From positions 1-64,000 of the forward strand of contig CAXTRK010000016.1 in the NCBI GenBank assembly GCA_964246745.1: a DNA stretch of 64,000 nucleotides, read 5' to 3'. This stretch comes from Lichenicoccus sp964246745 (GTDB taxonomy: Bacteria; Pseudomonadota; Alphaproteobacteria; Acetobacterales; Acetobacteraceae). The translations under genes and the position numbers were made by a program. A model generated the notes under the pieces. The model was not told the origin of the DNA and searched no databases. It worked only from the letters and a program-made list of their open reading frames with translations. Position 1 is the stretch's first letter. Every line of letters begins with the position of its first letter. Below are positions 8,110 to 17,041 of the stretch, piece after piece.

Positions 8110-9978
8110 TCAGTGCGGATACAGCCGTATGCTTGCCGCCACCGAGCCGGCGATCGTGTTCTGGGTAATGAGCCCAAGGACACGCTCCTGCTGATCGGCA
8201 TGGACCGTATCCAGCACCACGGCGACGGCCGCCTTGCGATGATCCATCAATGAGATCACGTCGAAGGCGACATCGAGCGGGCGAACGGTGACGAAGCGGC
8301 CGGTGACGAGATCGCCGAGCGGGGTTTCCGGGCTTCCCGTGGCCAAAGCGCGCATCATCGAGCGGTCGAGCGGCAGTACGCCCACGACGCGGCGGTCCTC
8401 GGTCAGCACGGCATAGCGCACGTCCGCGTTGCCTGGATCGGCGCGCAGGTCGGCGAGCGAGGCCGAGCGGTCGATGACGACGATGTCGCGCTCCATCAGA
8501 TCGGCGACGTCGCGGATCAGGAACGTGTTGGCGTGCAGCGCCTTCGGGATCGGATTGCCGCGGCGCGCCAGCTTCATCGTGTAGATGTTTTCCGCCGACA
8601 GCAGCCGGCGCGTGCCGAGCGCGACCGCCACCGCAATGATCATTGGCAGCACCACGTCGTAGTCGCGCGTCATTTCGAAGATCATGGTGACGGCGGTCAT
8701 CGCGGCGCCGGTGCTGCTGCCGACCATGGCTCCCATGCCGACCATGGCAAAGGCGGCGAGGCTCACCGGCACCCCCGGCGCGAGTGCATGAGTCACCGCC
8801 GCGAAGCCAGCGCCGATCGCGGTTCCCATGAACAAGGAGGGCGAGAACACGCCGCCTGATGAGCCGGAGCCGAGACTGACGCAGGTGGCGAGCAGCTTGG
8901 CCGCGAACAGCAGAAGCAGGAACCAGGCGCCGATGAGTTGCCCGTTCAGCACCGCCTGGATCGTCGCGTAGCCGACTCCCTCCACTTAGTAGTGACCGGC
9001 GAAGCGCTGCAACAGCCAGATCAGCACGCCGACCAGCAGCATGCCGACGATGTGCCGCAGGTAGCGTCCGTGGATGCGATCAAAGACATCCTCGAGCAGA
9101 TGCAGCGAGCGTATGAAGCCCGCCGACGCGCCGCCGATGACCACGCCAAGCGCCGCGTAGAGCAGCAGCGTCGCCGCCGCCGCCGCGTTGACGGAGAGCG
9201 GCATCAACCCGGTCGGCACCACGAAGGCGGCGGAGGAGCCGAAGAACAGCCGTCCGACGAACGTGGCGGTCCCGGTCGCCAGCGCCACCGGCATGAAGCT
9301 GTTGACGCTGATCTCCGGCAGCATCAGTTCGGTTGCGAACAGCACGCCGCCGATCGGCGTGTTGAAGGTAGCGGCGATGCCGGAACCGGCGCCGGCGGCG
9401 ACCAGGATGATGCGCTGGCCGGCCAGCATGGGCACGAACTGGCCGAGGGTCGAGCCGAGTGCCGAGCCGATCTGGATGATCGGTCCCTCGCGTCCGACGG
9501 CCGCACCACTGCCGATCGCCAGCGCCGACGCGAGCGATTTGACCACCGCGACGGTGGGGCGGATCACGCCTCGGTGATAGTAGATCGCGGCCATGACTTC
9601 CGGCACGCCGTGTCCCTTGGCTTCCGGCGCGAAGTTCGAGACCAGCCAGGTGACGCCGAGGCCGCCGATCACCGGCGCCAGGATGATCAGCGCGCCCCAC
9701 GGCGAGGCCGGCGTGAACAGGTTGGAGTCGTAGGTCGCGGAGAGGCGGCCGAGGAACAGCAGGTTATGCACCAGCGCGATCAGGTCGCGGAACACGCTGG
9801 CGCCGATGCCGGTGACGATGCCGATGACGATGGCAAGCGCGCAGAGCGCGGACAGCGTCATCCGCTATTCGCGCACCTCCTCCTCGATCACCGGCACCGA
9901 CGCCGGCCGCGACGGCGTCTGCACCGCGATGTCGGACCCGCCCGCCGCCGCCTGCCCGGTCGCCGCCTTATCGGTCAT
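8110..9978 (-). pseudogene. ClC chloride channel/antiporter with CBS domains, two in-frame stops
   Basis: One continuous reading frame of 622 codons encodes a ClC transporter, but codon 38 is TAG (9865-9867) and codon 331 is TAA (8986-8988). ClC selectivity motifs lie on both sides of the second stop: GHGVPEV and GREGPIIQIGS before it, SGGVFSPSLF after it. The C-terminal CBS pair spans about codons 460-620. The flanking sequence suggests both stops replaced Tyr codons (VRE-stop-RMTL; AGHY-stop-VEGVGY). The start ATG at 9978 overlaps the pip stop codon (ATGA), indicating the original start. A GTG immediately follows the TAA and could allow restart, but neither half would be a complete pore. 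Most likely a young pseudogene. Confidence 0.8.
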
Positions 9979-10958
9979 CGAGGCTTCTGCGCGAACGCAT
10001 CGGTCGCGCGCACCAGCGCATCGAGGATGCCCGGCTCGGTGGTCGCGTGTCCGGCATCGTCGATCATACGGAATTCCGCTTCCGGCCAGGCGCGGTGCAG
10101 GTCCCAGGCGGTGCGTGCCGGAGTGGCCACGTCGTAGCGTCCCTGCACGATCAATCCGGGCAGATGCGAGAGACGGGCGACGTCGCGCAGCAACTGACCC
10201 TCGTCGAGCCAGGCGCCATGCACGAAATAATGGTTCTCGATCCGCGCGAAGGCCAGCGCGTAGCGGTCATCGCCATGCTGTGCGGCGATCTCGGCGCTCG
10301 GACGCAAGGTCAGCGTCTCTCCCTCCCACAGGCTCCAGGCGCGGGCGGCCTCGATCTGCGCGTCGCGGTTGTCGCCGACCAGCCGCTTGCGGTAGGCCGC
10401 GATCAGGTCGCCGCGTTCGGCCAACGGGATGGGTGCGACGAAGCGCTCCCACTTGTCCGGGAAAATCCAGGAAGCGCCCTCCTGATAGTACCAGAGCAGC
10501 TCGGCACGGCGCAGCGTGAAGATGCCGCGCAGGATCAGCCCGGTGGCGCGTCCGGGATGGGTTTGCGCGTAGGCCAGCGCCAGCGTGCTGCCCCAGGAGC
10601 CGCCGAACACCAGCCAGCGCTCGGTGCGCGTCATCTCGCGCAGGCGTTCGATGTCGGCGACGAGATCCCACGTGGTGTTGGCCTCCAGCGAGGCATGCGG
10701 CGTCGAGCGGCCGCAGCCGCGCTGGTCGAACAACAGGATGCGAAAGGCGCGCGGATCGAACAGGCGGCGCTGCATCGGCGAGGAGCCGCCGCCGGGGCCG
10801 CCATGCAGGACCACCACTGGAATGCCGTTCGGGTTGCCGGACAACTCCCAGGCGATACGGTGTCCGCGGCCCACGTCCAGCATGCCCTGCGCATAGGGCT
10901 CGACCGGCGGGTAGAAGCCGCGCCGCGGGTCAGTCTGCATTGGCGGCATTGCCGGCAT
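9975..10958 (-). CDS. pip: Proline iminopeptidase
   Basis: Releases N-terminal proline from peptides; alpha/beta-hydrolase fold, peptidase family S33, 327 residues. The oxyanion motif HGGPGGG, the DQRGCGRSTPH stretch, the nucleophile GGSWGS and the C-terminal catalytic Asp and His (GRYDVATP; DDAGHATTEPG) are all present. The GMLDVGRGHRIAWELSG region is typical of the family. The first in-frame ATG at 10958 overlaps the xerC 3' end by 29 bp; internal Met codons at 10949 or 10940 would shorten the overlap. Its stop overlaps the start of the clc pseudogene, so all lie on one minus-strand unit. Confidence 0.95.
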   Translation of the reverse strand: MPAMPPMQTDPRRGFYPPVEPYAQGMLDVGRGHRIAWELSGNPNGIPVVVLHGGPGGGSSPMQRRLFDPRAFRILLFDQRGCGRSTPHASLEANTTWDLVADIERLREMTRTERWLVFGGSWGSTLALAYAQTHPGRATGLILRGIFTLRRAELLWYYQEGASWIFPDKWERFVAPIPLAERGDLIAAYRKRLVGDNRDAQIEAARAWSLWEGETLTLRPSAEIAAQHGDDRYALAFARIENHYFVHGAWLDEGQLLRDVARLSHLPGLIVQGRYDVATPARTAWDLHRAWPEAEFRMIDDAGHATTEPGILDALVRATDAFAQKPR

Positions 10959-11916
10959 CCTTCGGGCCTGAGCGCGGATGGGAAGCCCGCCAGACCTGCA
11001 TCAGACGGGTCTCGTCTGCCAGCGTATAGACCTGGGTGGTGGACAGGCTGGCGTGGCCAAGCAGCTCCTGGATGGAGCGCAGATCAGCGCCGCCTTGCAT
11101 CAGGTGGGTGGCGAAGGAATGCCGCAGCGCGTGCGGTGTGGCGTGTTCCGGCAGCCCGGCGAGACGCCGCCAGGTGCGCAGCGCGCGCTGCGCCACCGCC
11201 GGATCGAGCCTGCCGCCACGCACGCCGGGAAACAGCGGCGCATCCGGCCGTGGATCGGGATGACGCGCGCGCCAGGCGGACAGCGCCTCGAACACGGCGG
11301 GCAACATCGGCACCAGCCGCTCGCGGCCGCCCTTGCCACGGATCAGCAGCGGCTGATCGGCGGCGTGCGGCACCATGCGCAGGTCGAGCCCGAGCGCCTC
11401 GCCGATGCGCAGCCCGCATCCATACAACAAGGTGAACAGGGCGGCGTCGCGGGCCGCGGCCAGCTTGGTGTGCGCGAGCGCCCGCATCCCGTCGGGGATT
11501 TCCAGCGCCTGCTCCGCCGGCAACGGCCGTGGCAGCCGGCGCGCGACGCGTGGGGTGGCGAGCAGCGACGGCGCCGCGCAGGCAAGCCCATAGCGGCGCG
11601 CGAGGAACCGGTAGAACGCGCGCAACGCCGCCACGCGCCGCGCACGCGTGCGGTTGTTGCCGTCAGGGGTTGATCGCGGACGTCGGACCGAGACCGCGGC
11701 CAGTCGCGTCGCCTCATGGGCCAGCCAGGCGCGCAGGTCGGCGAGGCGGAGCGAATCGAGTGCCGCGAGATCGGGCTCGGCGCCCTGATGGACGGTGAGG
11801 AAGTCGAGCAGGCCGGCAAGGTCGTGGCGGTATGCGGCCAGCGTGTTCGCCGCCGCCCGCCGCTCGCTCAGCATCCACTCCAGGAACGCCTCCAGTGCGG
11901 CGGCGCCCGTCACCAC
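10930..11916 (-). CDS. xerC: Tyrosine recombinase XerC
   Basis: Site-specific recombinase resolving chromosome dimers at dif with XerD. The 328-residue protein has an N-terminal SAM-like DNA-binding domain (about residues 5-115). The catalytic domain carries the Arg in GCGLRIGEALGL, Lys in RGKGGRERLVP, HALRHSFATH with the second catalytic His-x-x-Arg, GHASLSTTQVYT with the third conserved His, and the nucleophilic Tyr. The start overlaps the end of the DUF484 gene by 7 bp. DUF484 genes are typical upstream neighbours of xerC, which supports the call over a phage integrase. Confidence 0.95.
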   Translation of the reverse strand: MVTGAAALEAFLEWMLSERRAAANTLAAYRHDLAGLLDFLTVHQGAEPDLAALDSLRLADLRAWLAHEATRLAAVSVRRPRSTPDGNNRTRARRVAALRAFYRFLARRYGLACAAPSLLATPRVARRLPRPLPAEQALEIPDGMRALAHTKLAAARDAALFTLLYGCGLRIGEALGLDLRMVPHAADQPLLIRGKGGRERLVPMLPAVFEALSAWRARHPDPRPDAPLFPGVRGGRLDPAVAQRALRTWRRLAGLPEHATPHALRHSFATHLMQGGADLRSIQELLGHASLSTTQVYTLADETRLMQVWRASHPRSGPKDAGNAANAD

Positions 11917-12608
11917 GGGCGGTCCGGCCAGATCGCCTCGATACGCGCCGCCAGCACGCGCCCGAGAAAGGCGAGAGCGCTCCCGCCGGCGCCATCGGCA
12001 GCCGTCGGGTTGAGCACCGCGTCATCGCGCGCGGCCAGCGCCAGCAGCATCGGCGGCTGGCCCGCAGCCGGCACACGCAGCAGGGCGTCGTGGCACGCCA
12101 GCGGCGCGGCCTCGCCGTACAGAGCGGCGGCATCGGCCGGAGCCGCGCGCAGGACCACGTCGCGGCTGCCGAGCAGGCCGGCGACGGTGCCGGGAGGCAA
12201 GGCGCGTGCCTGCAATGGCGCGGGCAGGCCGCTCTCGCCGCAGACCAGGGCGGCGTCGATGCCGAGCAGGGCAGGCAGATCGTTGGCGATGCAGGCGGCG
12301 AGGTCGTCCGCGCGCACCAGCGACAGGATCGCCTCCTGCACCTGTCCGGCGACTCCGGAGCCGGCGCGAAGCACGCGCAGCATGCCGGCGGCACGGGTGC
12401 GCGCCCGGCCCAGCATGGCTTCCATATGATCGGCCAGAACCTCGCCGTGCACCCGGCGCGGAGGGGCGAGATGTTCGTAGAGGCCGTCCTGCTCGGCCAG
12501 CCAGTCCGGATTTTCACGCAGGAAGCGGACCACCTCGCCCGGATCCGGCGTATGCCTCCTCACGCCGTGCTTCCGCGCGCGATTGCCGGAGACATCGCAT
12601 ACGCCCAC
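11910..12608 (-). CDS. DUF484 family protein
   Basis: A 232-residue GAF-like protein of the DUF484 family, found beside xerC in many Proteobacteria; its function is unknown. The N-terminal signature EVVRFLRENPDWLAEQDGLYEHL marks the family, and the rest is an Ala/Leu-rich GAF-like domain. The start is uncertain. The ATG at 12608 gives an N-terminal extension MGVCDVSGNRARKHG unlike the family, while a GTG at 12563 would begin closer to the conserved region and leave room for a promoter divergent from priA. It overlaps xerC, suggesting coexpression. Confidence 0.85.
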   Translation of the reverse strand: MGVCDVSGNRARKHGVRRHTPDPGEVVRFLRENPDWLAEQDGLYEHLAPPRRVHGEVLADHMEAMLGRARTRAAGMLRVLRAGSGVAGQVQEAILSLVRADDLAACIANDLPALLGIDAALVCGESGLPAPLQARALPPGTVAGLLGSRDVVLRAAPADAAALYGEAAPLACHDALLRVPAAGQPPMLLALAARDDAVLNPTAADGAGGSALAFLGRVLAARIEAIWPDRPW

Positions 12609-12719
12609 ACTTGCCGTGAACCACGCGAGCCGAGAGAGCCGTATCTGAACACCATCACGACGCCGAGTGTAGCTCTCCCGAAGCTGCCGGCAAACAAGCA
12701 GTCGGCAACACGGGTCAAG

Positions 12720-14906
12720 GTGCTGCTGCCTTATCCCTTTGCCGGCCCTTTCGACTATCTGGCGCCGGCCGGTCTGGCGCTCACGCCAGGCTGCGTGGTG
12801 ATGGTGCCGCTGAACCGGCGCGAGGAACTGGGCGTGGTGTGGGACGAGGATGCCTGCGTCCCTGTCGAGTTCCGACCAACGCCGCAGCCCGCTGTCGCGG
12901 AGTCGCGGCTCAAGCCGGTGAGCGGCGTGCTGGACCTGCCGCGCCTGCCGCTTGTCTCACGCCGCTTTGTCGACTGGGTCGCCGGCTACACGCTCACTCC
13001 GCCCGGCCTGGTGATGGCGATGGCGCTACGCGTCGGCGCGTATGCCGCGCGGCCCGCGCCGCTGGGCTGGAGCCTGGCCGCGACGATGCCGCCGCAGGCC
13101 AGGCTGACCCCCGCGCGTTTGCGCGTGCTTGCCGCCGCGCGCAAGGCGGACGCGCCGCTCGACAGCAACGCGCTGGCTCAGGCCGCCGGCGCCAGCGTCA
13201 GCGTGATCCGCGCGATGGCCGAAGCCGGCCTGCTGCGGCAGACGCCGCGCGCGCACACCCCTGCCTTCCGGCCGCCCGATCCCGGCCATCCGAACGCCAC
13301 GGTGCTCTCCGACGCGCAGTCCGAGGCGGCCCGGCTGCTCCGGGACGGGGTGCGGGCCCGCCAGTTCTCGGTGACGCTGCTGGAGGGCGTCACCGGCTCC
13401 GGCAAGACCGAAGTCTATCTGGAGGCGGTGGCGGAATGCGTCGCCGGCGGCCGCCAGGCGCTGGTGCTGCTGCCGGAGATCGCGCTTTCGGCGCAGTGGC
13501 TGGCGCGTTTCGCGCGCCGTTTCGGGGTCGAGCCCGCGGTCTGGCATTCGGACCTCGGAGCCAAGCGGCGGCACATCACCTGGCGCGCCGTGGCGGCGGG
13601 AGAGGCATCGGTGGTGGTGGGCGCGCGCTCGGCGCTGTTCCTGCCGTTCACCGATCTCGGCCTGATCATCGTCGATGAGGAGCACGAGACCGCCTTCAAG
13701 CAGGAGGACGGCGTCACCTACAACGCCCGCGACATGGCGGTGGTGCGCGCGCGCCTGTCCGAGGCTCCGATCCTGCTGGTCTCCGCGACGCCGAGCCTCG
13801 AGACCTTGTCCAATGTCGAGGCCGGCCGCTACCGGCGTCTCACCCTGGCATCGCGCCACGGCGGCGCGCGCATGCCGGAGGTGTCGGCCATTGACATGCG
13901 CGAGGCCCCTCCCGAGCGCGGCCGCTTTCTCTCACCCGCGCTGCGGGACGCCATCACCCGGACGCTGTCGCGCGGCGAGCAGGTGATGCTGTTCCTCAAC
14001 CGTCGCGGCTACGCGCCGCTGACCTTGTGCCGCGCCTGCGGACACCGGCTGGCCTGTCCGAACTGCACCGCCTGGCTGGTCGAGCATCGCGCCCGGCGCA
14101 TTCTCACCTGCCATCATTGCGGCCACACCGAGCCGGTTCCGCCGGCCTGTCCTGAATGCAGGGCGCAAGGCAGCCTGACCCCGATCGGCCCCGGCGTGGA
14201 GCGCGTGACCGAGGAGGCCGCGTCGCTGTTCCCGGACGCGCGCCTGCTGGTGATGGCGAGCGACACGCTGCCCGGGCCGCACGCGGCAGGCGAGGCGGTG
14301 CGTCGCATCGCCGAGCGCGAGATCGACCTGATCATCGGCACCCAGATCGTCGCCAAGGGCTGGCATTTTCCGCATCTGACCCTGGTCGGCGTGGTCGACG
14401 CCGATCTCGGTCTGGCCGGCGGCGACTTGCGCGCCTCCGAACGCACGGTGCAACTGCTGCACCAGGTCGGCGGCCGCGCCGGCCGCGCCGAGGCGCCCGG
14501 ACAGGTGATGCTGCAGACCTACAGCCCCGAGCACCCGGTCATGGAAGCGCTGATCCAGAACGACTTTGCGAGCTTCATGCGGCGCGAGGCGCAGAGCCGC
14601 AGGCCGGGCTTCTGGCCGCCCTACGGACGCCTCGCCGCGCTGATCGTCAGCGCCGACACGGCCGCCGATGCCGACACCGCCGCCCGCCTCCTGGGCCGTG
14701 GCGCGCCCGAAGCGGAAGGCGTGCAGGTGCTTGGCCCGGCGCCGGCGCCGCTCAGCATCCTGCGCGGCCGCCATCGCCGCCGCCTGCTGCTTCGCACACG
14801 AAAGCACATCGCCGTGCAGCCGCTGCTGCGCGACTGGCTGGCCAGGGTTGCGCCGGCGCGTGGGGTGCGGGTTGACGTCGACATCGATCCCGTATCGTTC
14901 CTGTGA
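12720..14906 (+). CDS. priA: Primosomal protein N' (replication restart helicase PriA)
   Basis: Restarts stalled replication forks; 3'-5' helicase of superfamily 2. The N-terminal 3'-DNA-binding domain (LLPYPFAGPFDYL onward) is followed by Walker A GVTGSGKTEVYLEA, DEEHE, SATPSLET, and two zinc-binding clusters (CRACGHRLACPNC and CHHCGHTEPVPPACPEC). IIGTQIVAKGWHFPHLTLVG and QVGGRAGRAE come next. The start is unclear: GTG 12720 clips the first strand slightly. CTG 12645, preceded by GAGAGAG, or ATG 12552, overlapping the divergent gene, are alternatives. Third-position GC is low before about 12711, favouring a late start. The stop overlaps the next gene's GTG. Confidence 0.95.
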   Translation: MLLPYPFAGPFDYLAPAGLALTPGCVVMVPLNRREELGVVWDEDACVPVEFRPTPQPAVAESRLKPVSGVLDLPRLPLVSRRFVDWVAGYTLTPPGLVMAMALRVGAYAARPAPLGWSLAATMPPQARLTPARLRVLAAARKADAPLDSNALAQAAGASVSVIRAMAEAGLLRQTPRAHTPAFRPPDPGHPNATVLSDAQSEAARLLRDGVRARQFSVTLLEGVTGSGKTEVYLEAVAECVAGGRQALVLLPEIALSAQWLARFARRFGVEPAVWHSDLGAKRRHITWRAVAAGEASVVVGARSALFLPFTDLGLIIVDEEHETAFKQEDGVTYNARDMAVVRARLSEAPILLVSATPSLETLSNVEAGRYRRLTLASRHGGARMPEVSAIDMREAPPERGRFLSPALRDAITRTLSRGEQVMLFLNRRGYAPLTLCRACGHRLACPNCTAWLVEHRARRILTCHHCGHTEPVPPACPECRAQGSLTPIGPGVERVTEEAASLFPDARLLVMASDTLPGPHAAGEAVRRIAEREIDLIIGTQIVAKGWHFPHLTLVGVVDADLGLAGGDLRASERTVQLLHQVGGRAGRAEAPGQVMLQTYSPEHPVMEALIQNDFASFMRREAQSRRPGFWPPYGRLAALIVSADTAADADTAARLLGRGAPEAEGVQVLGPAPAPLSILRGRHRRRLLLRTRKHIAVQPLLRDWLARVAPARGVRVDVDIDPVSFL

Positions 14907-15862
14907 ACCGCAAGATGCCGCAACGACGGGCCACGCGAGCCAGGCGGAAGTGGACGTGGCGGGCAATCTCGGCATGTCTCATCCTGGCGCATCCTCTCGG
15001 CGTCCACGCGTCGGCGGCGCCATCCAAGCCGCCGCCGACGCTGCATCTCAGCACGGCGCAAGGCAGCCTCGCCTACGATGACACCGGCGGATCGGGTCCG
15101 CTCGTCATTGCAACTCCGGGCCTGGGCGATGTGCGGCAGGAATACCGCAGGCTCACCCCGTTCCTCACCAAGGCGGGCTTCCGCGTCGCGACGCTTGACC
15201 TGCGCGGCTTCGGCGGCAGCAGCGCCCGATGGAAGGATTATTCCCCGCAAGCGATCGGCAGCGACATTCTCAGGCTGGAGACCGTTCTGGGCCGGCCGCG
15301 CGCGATCCTGATCGGCAACTCCTATTCGGGCGCCGCGGATGAATGGGCGGCTCATGACGCGCCGGAACGCGTGATCGCCCTGGTGCTGATCGACCCCTTC
15401 CTGCGCGATCCTCCCGGGACAGTGCCTTGGGTTCAACGCGCGGCGATGGCGCTCGCCTTTGCCTGTCCGTGTCGGGTGTCGCTCTGGATGCGTTATTGGG
15501 ACAGCCTGTTTCCGACCCGGACGCCGCCGGACCAAGCCGCCTATCGTGCGGCCCTCGCACGCAATCTGCGGCAGCCGGGGCGGATGGCGGCGCTGGACGC
15601 CATGCTGCATGCATCAAGGGCGCCAACCGCGGCAATCCTCGGGCAGGTCAGGGTTCCCACGCTCGTCGTGATGGGATCAAGGGACCCTGATTTCAACGAT
15701 CCGGCAGCGGAGGCGGCATGGATCGCCGGGCGCACCGGAGCGCGGACGCGGATGATCGAAGGCGCCGGACATTATCCGCATGTGGAGATGCCCGCGCAGG
15801 TCGGACCGGACGTCGTGCGCTTCCTTGATGCGCCGCTTGAGGCAAGCCGGGGGGCACGTTGA
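14903..15862 (+). CDS. Secreted alpha/beta hydrolase
   Basis: A 319-residue alpha/beta hydrolase with an Arg-rich N terminus followed by a hydrophobic stretch ending near HASAA, read as a secretion signal (about residues 1-40). Catalytic elements are ATPGLGDVRQEYRRL (oxyanion region), LDLRGFGGSS, the nucleophile elbow GNSYSG, the acid in MGSRDPDFND and the His in EGAGHYPHVEMP. The substrate is not evident. The GTG start at 14903 overlaps the priA stop codon, suggesting coupling or chance tight packing. Confidence 0.85.
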   Translation: MNRKMPQRRATRARRKWTWRAISACLILAHPLGVHASAAPSKPPPTLHLSTAQGSLAYDDTGGSGPLVIATPGLGDVRQEYRRLTPFLTKAGFRVATLDLRGFGGSSARWKDYSPQAIGSDILRLETVLGRPRAILIGNSYSGAADEWAAHDAPERVIALVLIDPFLRDPPGTVPWVQRAAMALAFACPCRVSLWMRYWDSLFPTRTPPDQAAYRAALARNLRQPGRMAALDAMLHASRAPTAAILGQVRVPTLVVMGSRDPDFNDPAAEAAWIAGRTGARTRMIEGAGHYPHVEMPAQVGPDVVRFLDAPLEASRGAR

Positions 15863-15892
15863 CACCGCGCGGGATTGCGCCACCCTCGCGCG

Positions 15893-16999
15893 ATGATACG
15901 GCGATGCGGGATCATTCTCTGTCTGGCGCTCGTCGCCGCGGCGCCGCCAGCGGACCGCCTGGCCAGCATCGCGCACTCGGACACGCTGGTCTGGAACGGA
16001 GTCGTGGTGGCGCCTGACAAGCGGGTGTTCGTCGAGTTCCCGCGCCTCGCCGGCAATTCGGGACCCTCGCTCGCCGTGATCGGCGGCGACGGCAAGCCCG
16101 CCGCCTATCCCGGCGGGGAATGGAACGAGTGGTCGCCAGACAGCAAACGTGATCCGACCAACGTTTTCATCGGGCTGAACGCGGTTCATCTGGGTCCGCA
16201 TGGCGGCCTCTGGGTGGTCGATACCGGCTCGCCAGGACACGGCAAGGCGCTGCTGCCCGACGCCGCCAAGCTGGTGCGCTTCGATCTCTCCCGTAACGTC
16301 GCCACGCGCACGATCGTGCTGCCGGCGGACGTGTTGCGCCCGAAGAGCATGATCGACGACGTCCGCTTCAACGGCGGCCATGCCTACATCACCGACGCCG
16401 GTGCGCCCGGGCTGATCGTGGTGGATCTCGCCACCGGCGCCGCCCGTCGCCTGCTCGATGGCGATCCGTCGACCACCGCGCAGCGCCCGATCGTGGTCGA
16501 CGGCAAGACCGTGATGGGCCCGGACAACAAGCCGGAGATGATCAACGCCGACCAGCTCGAAGTCACCCCCAACGGCGCCTATCTCTACTATCAGCCGCTC
16601 TGCGGACCGATGTTCCGCATCGCCACCCGCCTGCTCGACGACCCGCAGGCGACCAAGCAGGCGGTCGCGGCGGGCGTCGAGTTCTGGTATGACACGCCGG
16701 CACTCGGCGGCACCGCGATCGCGCCGGACGGCACGCTCTATCTGGACGATGTCGAGAACAACAGCGTGCTCCGTCTGACCCCGGGACGTGAGCTGACCAC
16801 GGTGATCGCCGATCCGCGCCTGCACTGGCCCGATGCGCCGTTCCTGCAGGACGGCGTGTTGACCATTCCGGTGCCGCAGCTCGACCGCGCCGCGGTGTTC
16901 CATCACGGCAAGTCCGAAATCCAGTTTCCGGTCGAGTTGTTCGCACTTCGTGTGGCGCCGGCCGCCTCCGTCCAGCCGCCGGCAACTTCCCAGCACTAG
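15893..16999 (+). CDS. Major royal jelly / yellow-family protein
   Basis: A 368-residue secreted beta-propeller-like protein of the MRJP/yellow family, which in bacteria has uncertain, possibly carbohydrate or lactone-related, roles. The N-terminal MIRRCGIILCLALVAAAPPA is a clear signal peptide. Family features are LWVVDTGSPGHGKALLPDAAKL, DDVRFNGGHAYITDAG, YYQPLCGPMFRI and LYLDDVENNSVLRLTPG. The ATG at 15893 puts the signal peptide at the N terminus; an upstream TTG at 15875 is unlikely. It lies downstream of the secreted hydrolase. Confidence 0.88.
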   Translation: MIRRCGIILCLALVAAAPPADRLASIAHSDTLVWNGVVVAPDKRVFVEFPRLAGNSGPSLAVIGGDGKPAAYPGGEWNEWSPDSKRDPTNVFIGLNAVHLGPHGGLWVVDTGSPGHGKALLPDAAKLVRFDLSRNVATRTIVLPADVLRPKSMIDDVRFNGGHAYITDAGAPGLIVVDLATGAARRLLDGDPSTTAQRPIVVDGKTVMGPDNKPEMINADQLEVTPNGAYLYYQPLCGPMFRIATRLLDDPQATKQAVAAGVEFWYDTPALGGTAIAPDGTLYLDDVENNSVLRLTPGRELTTVIADPRLHWPDAPFLQDGVLTIPVPQLDRAAVFHHGKSEIQFPVELFALRVAPAASVQPPATSQH

Positions 17000-17041
17000 C
17001 CGGACTTCGCGCAGCGCTCCGGTCAGTCTATGAGGGGGGCC

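Noticed and set aside
8986..8988. Stop codon reassignment to explain the clc stops
   Set aside because: TAA ends purD and TAG ends the royal-jelly and YceI genes in the window, so both are normal stops here.
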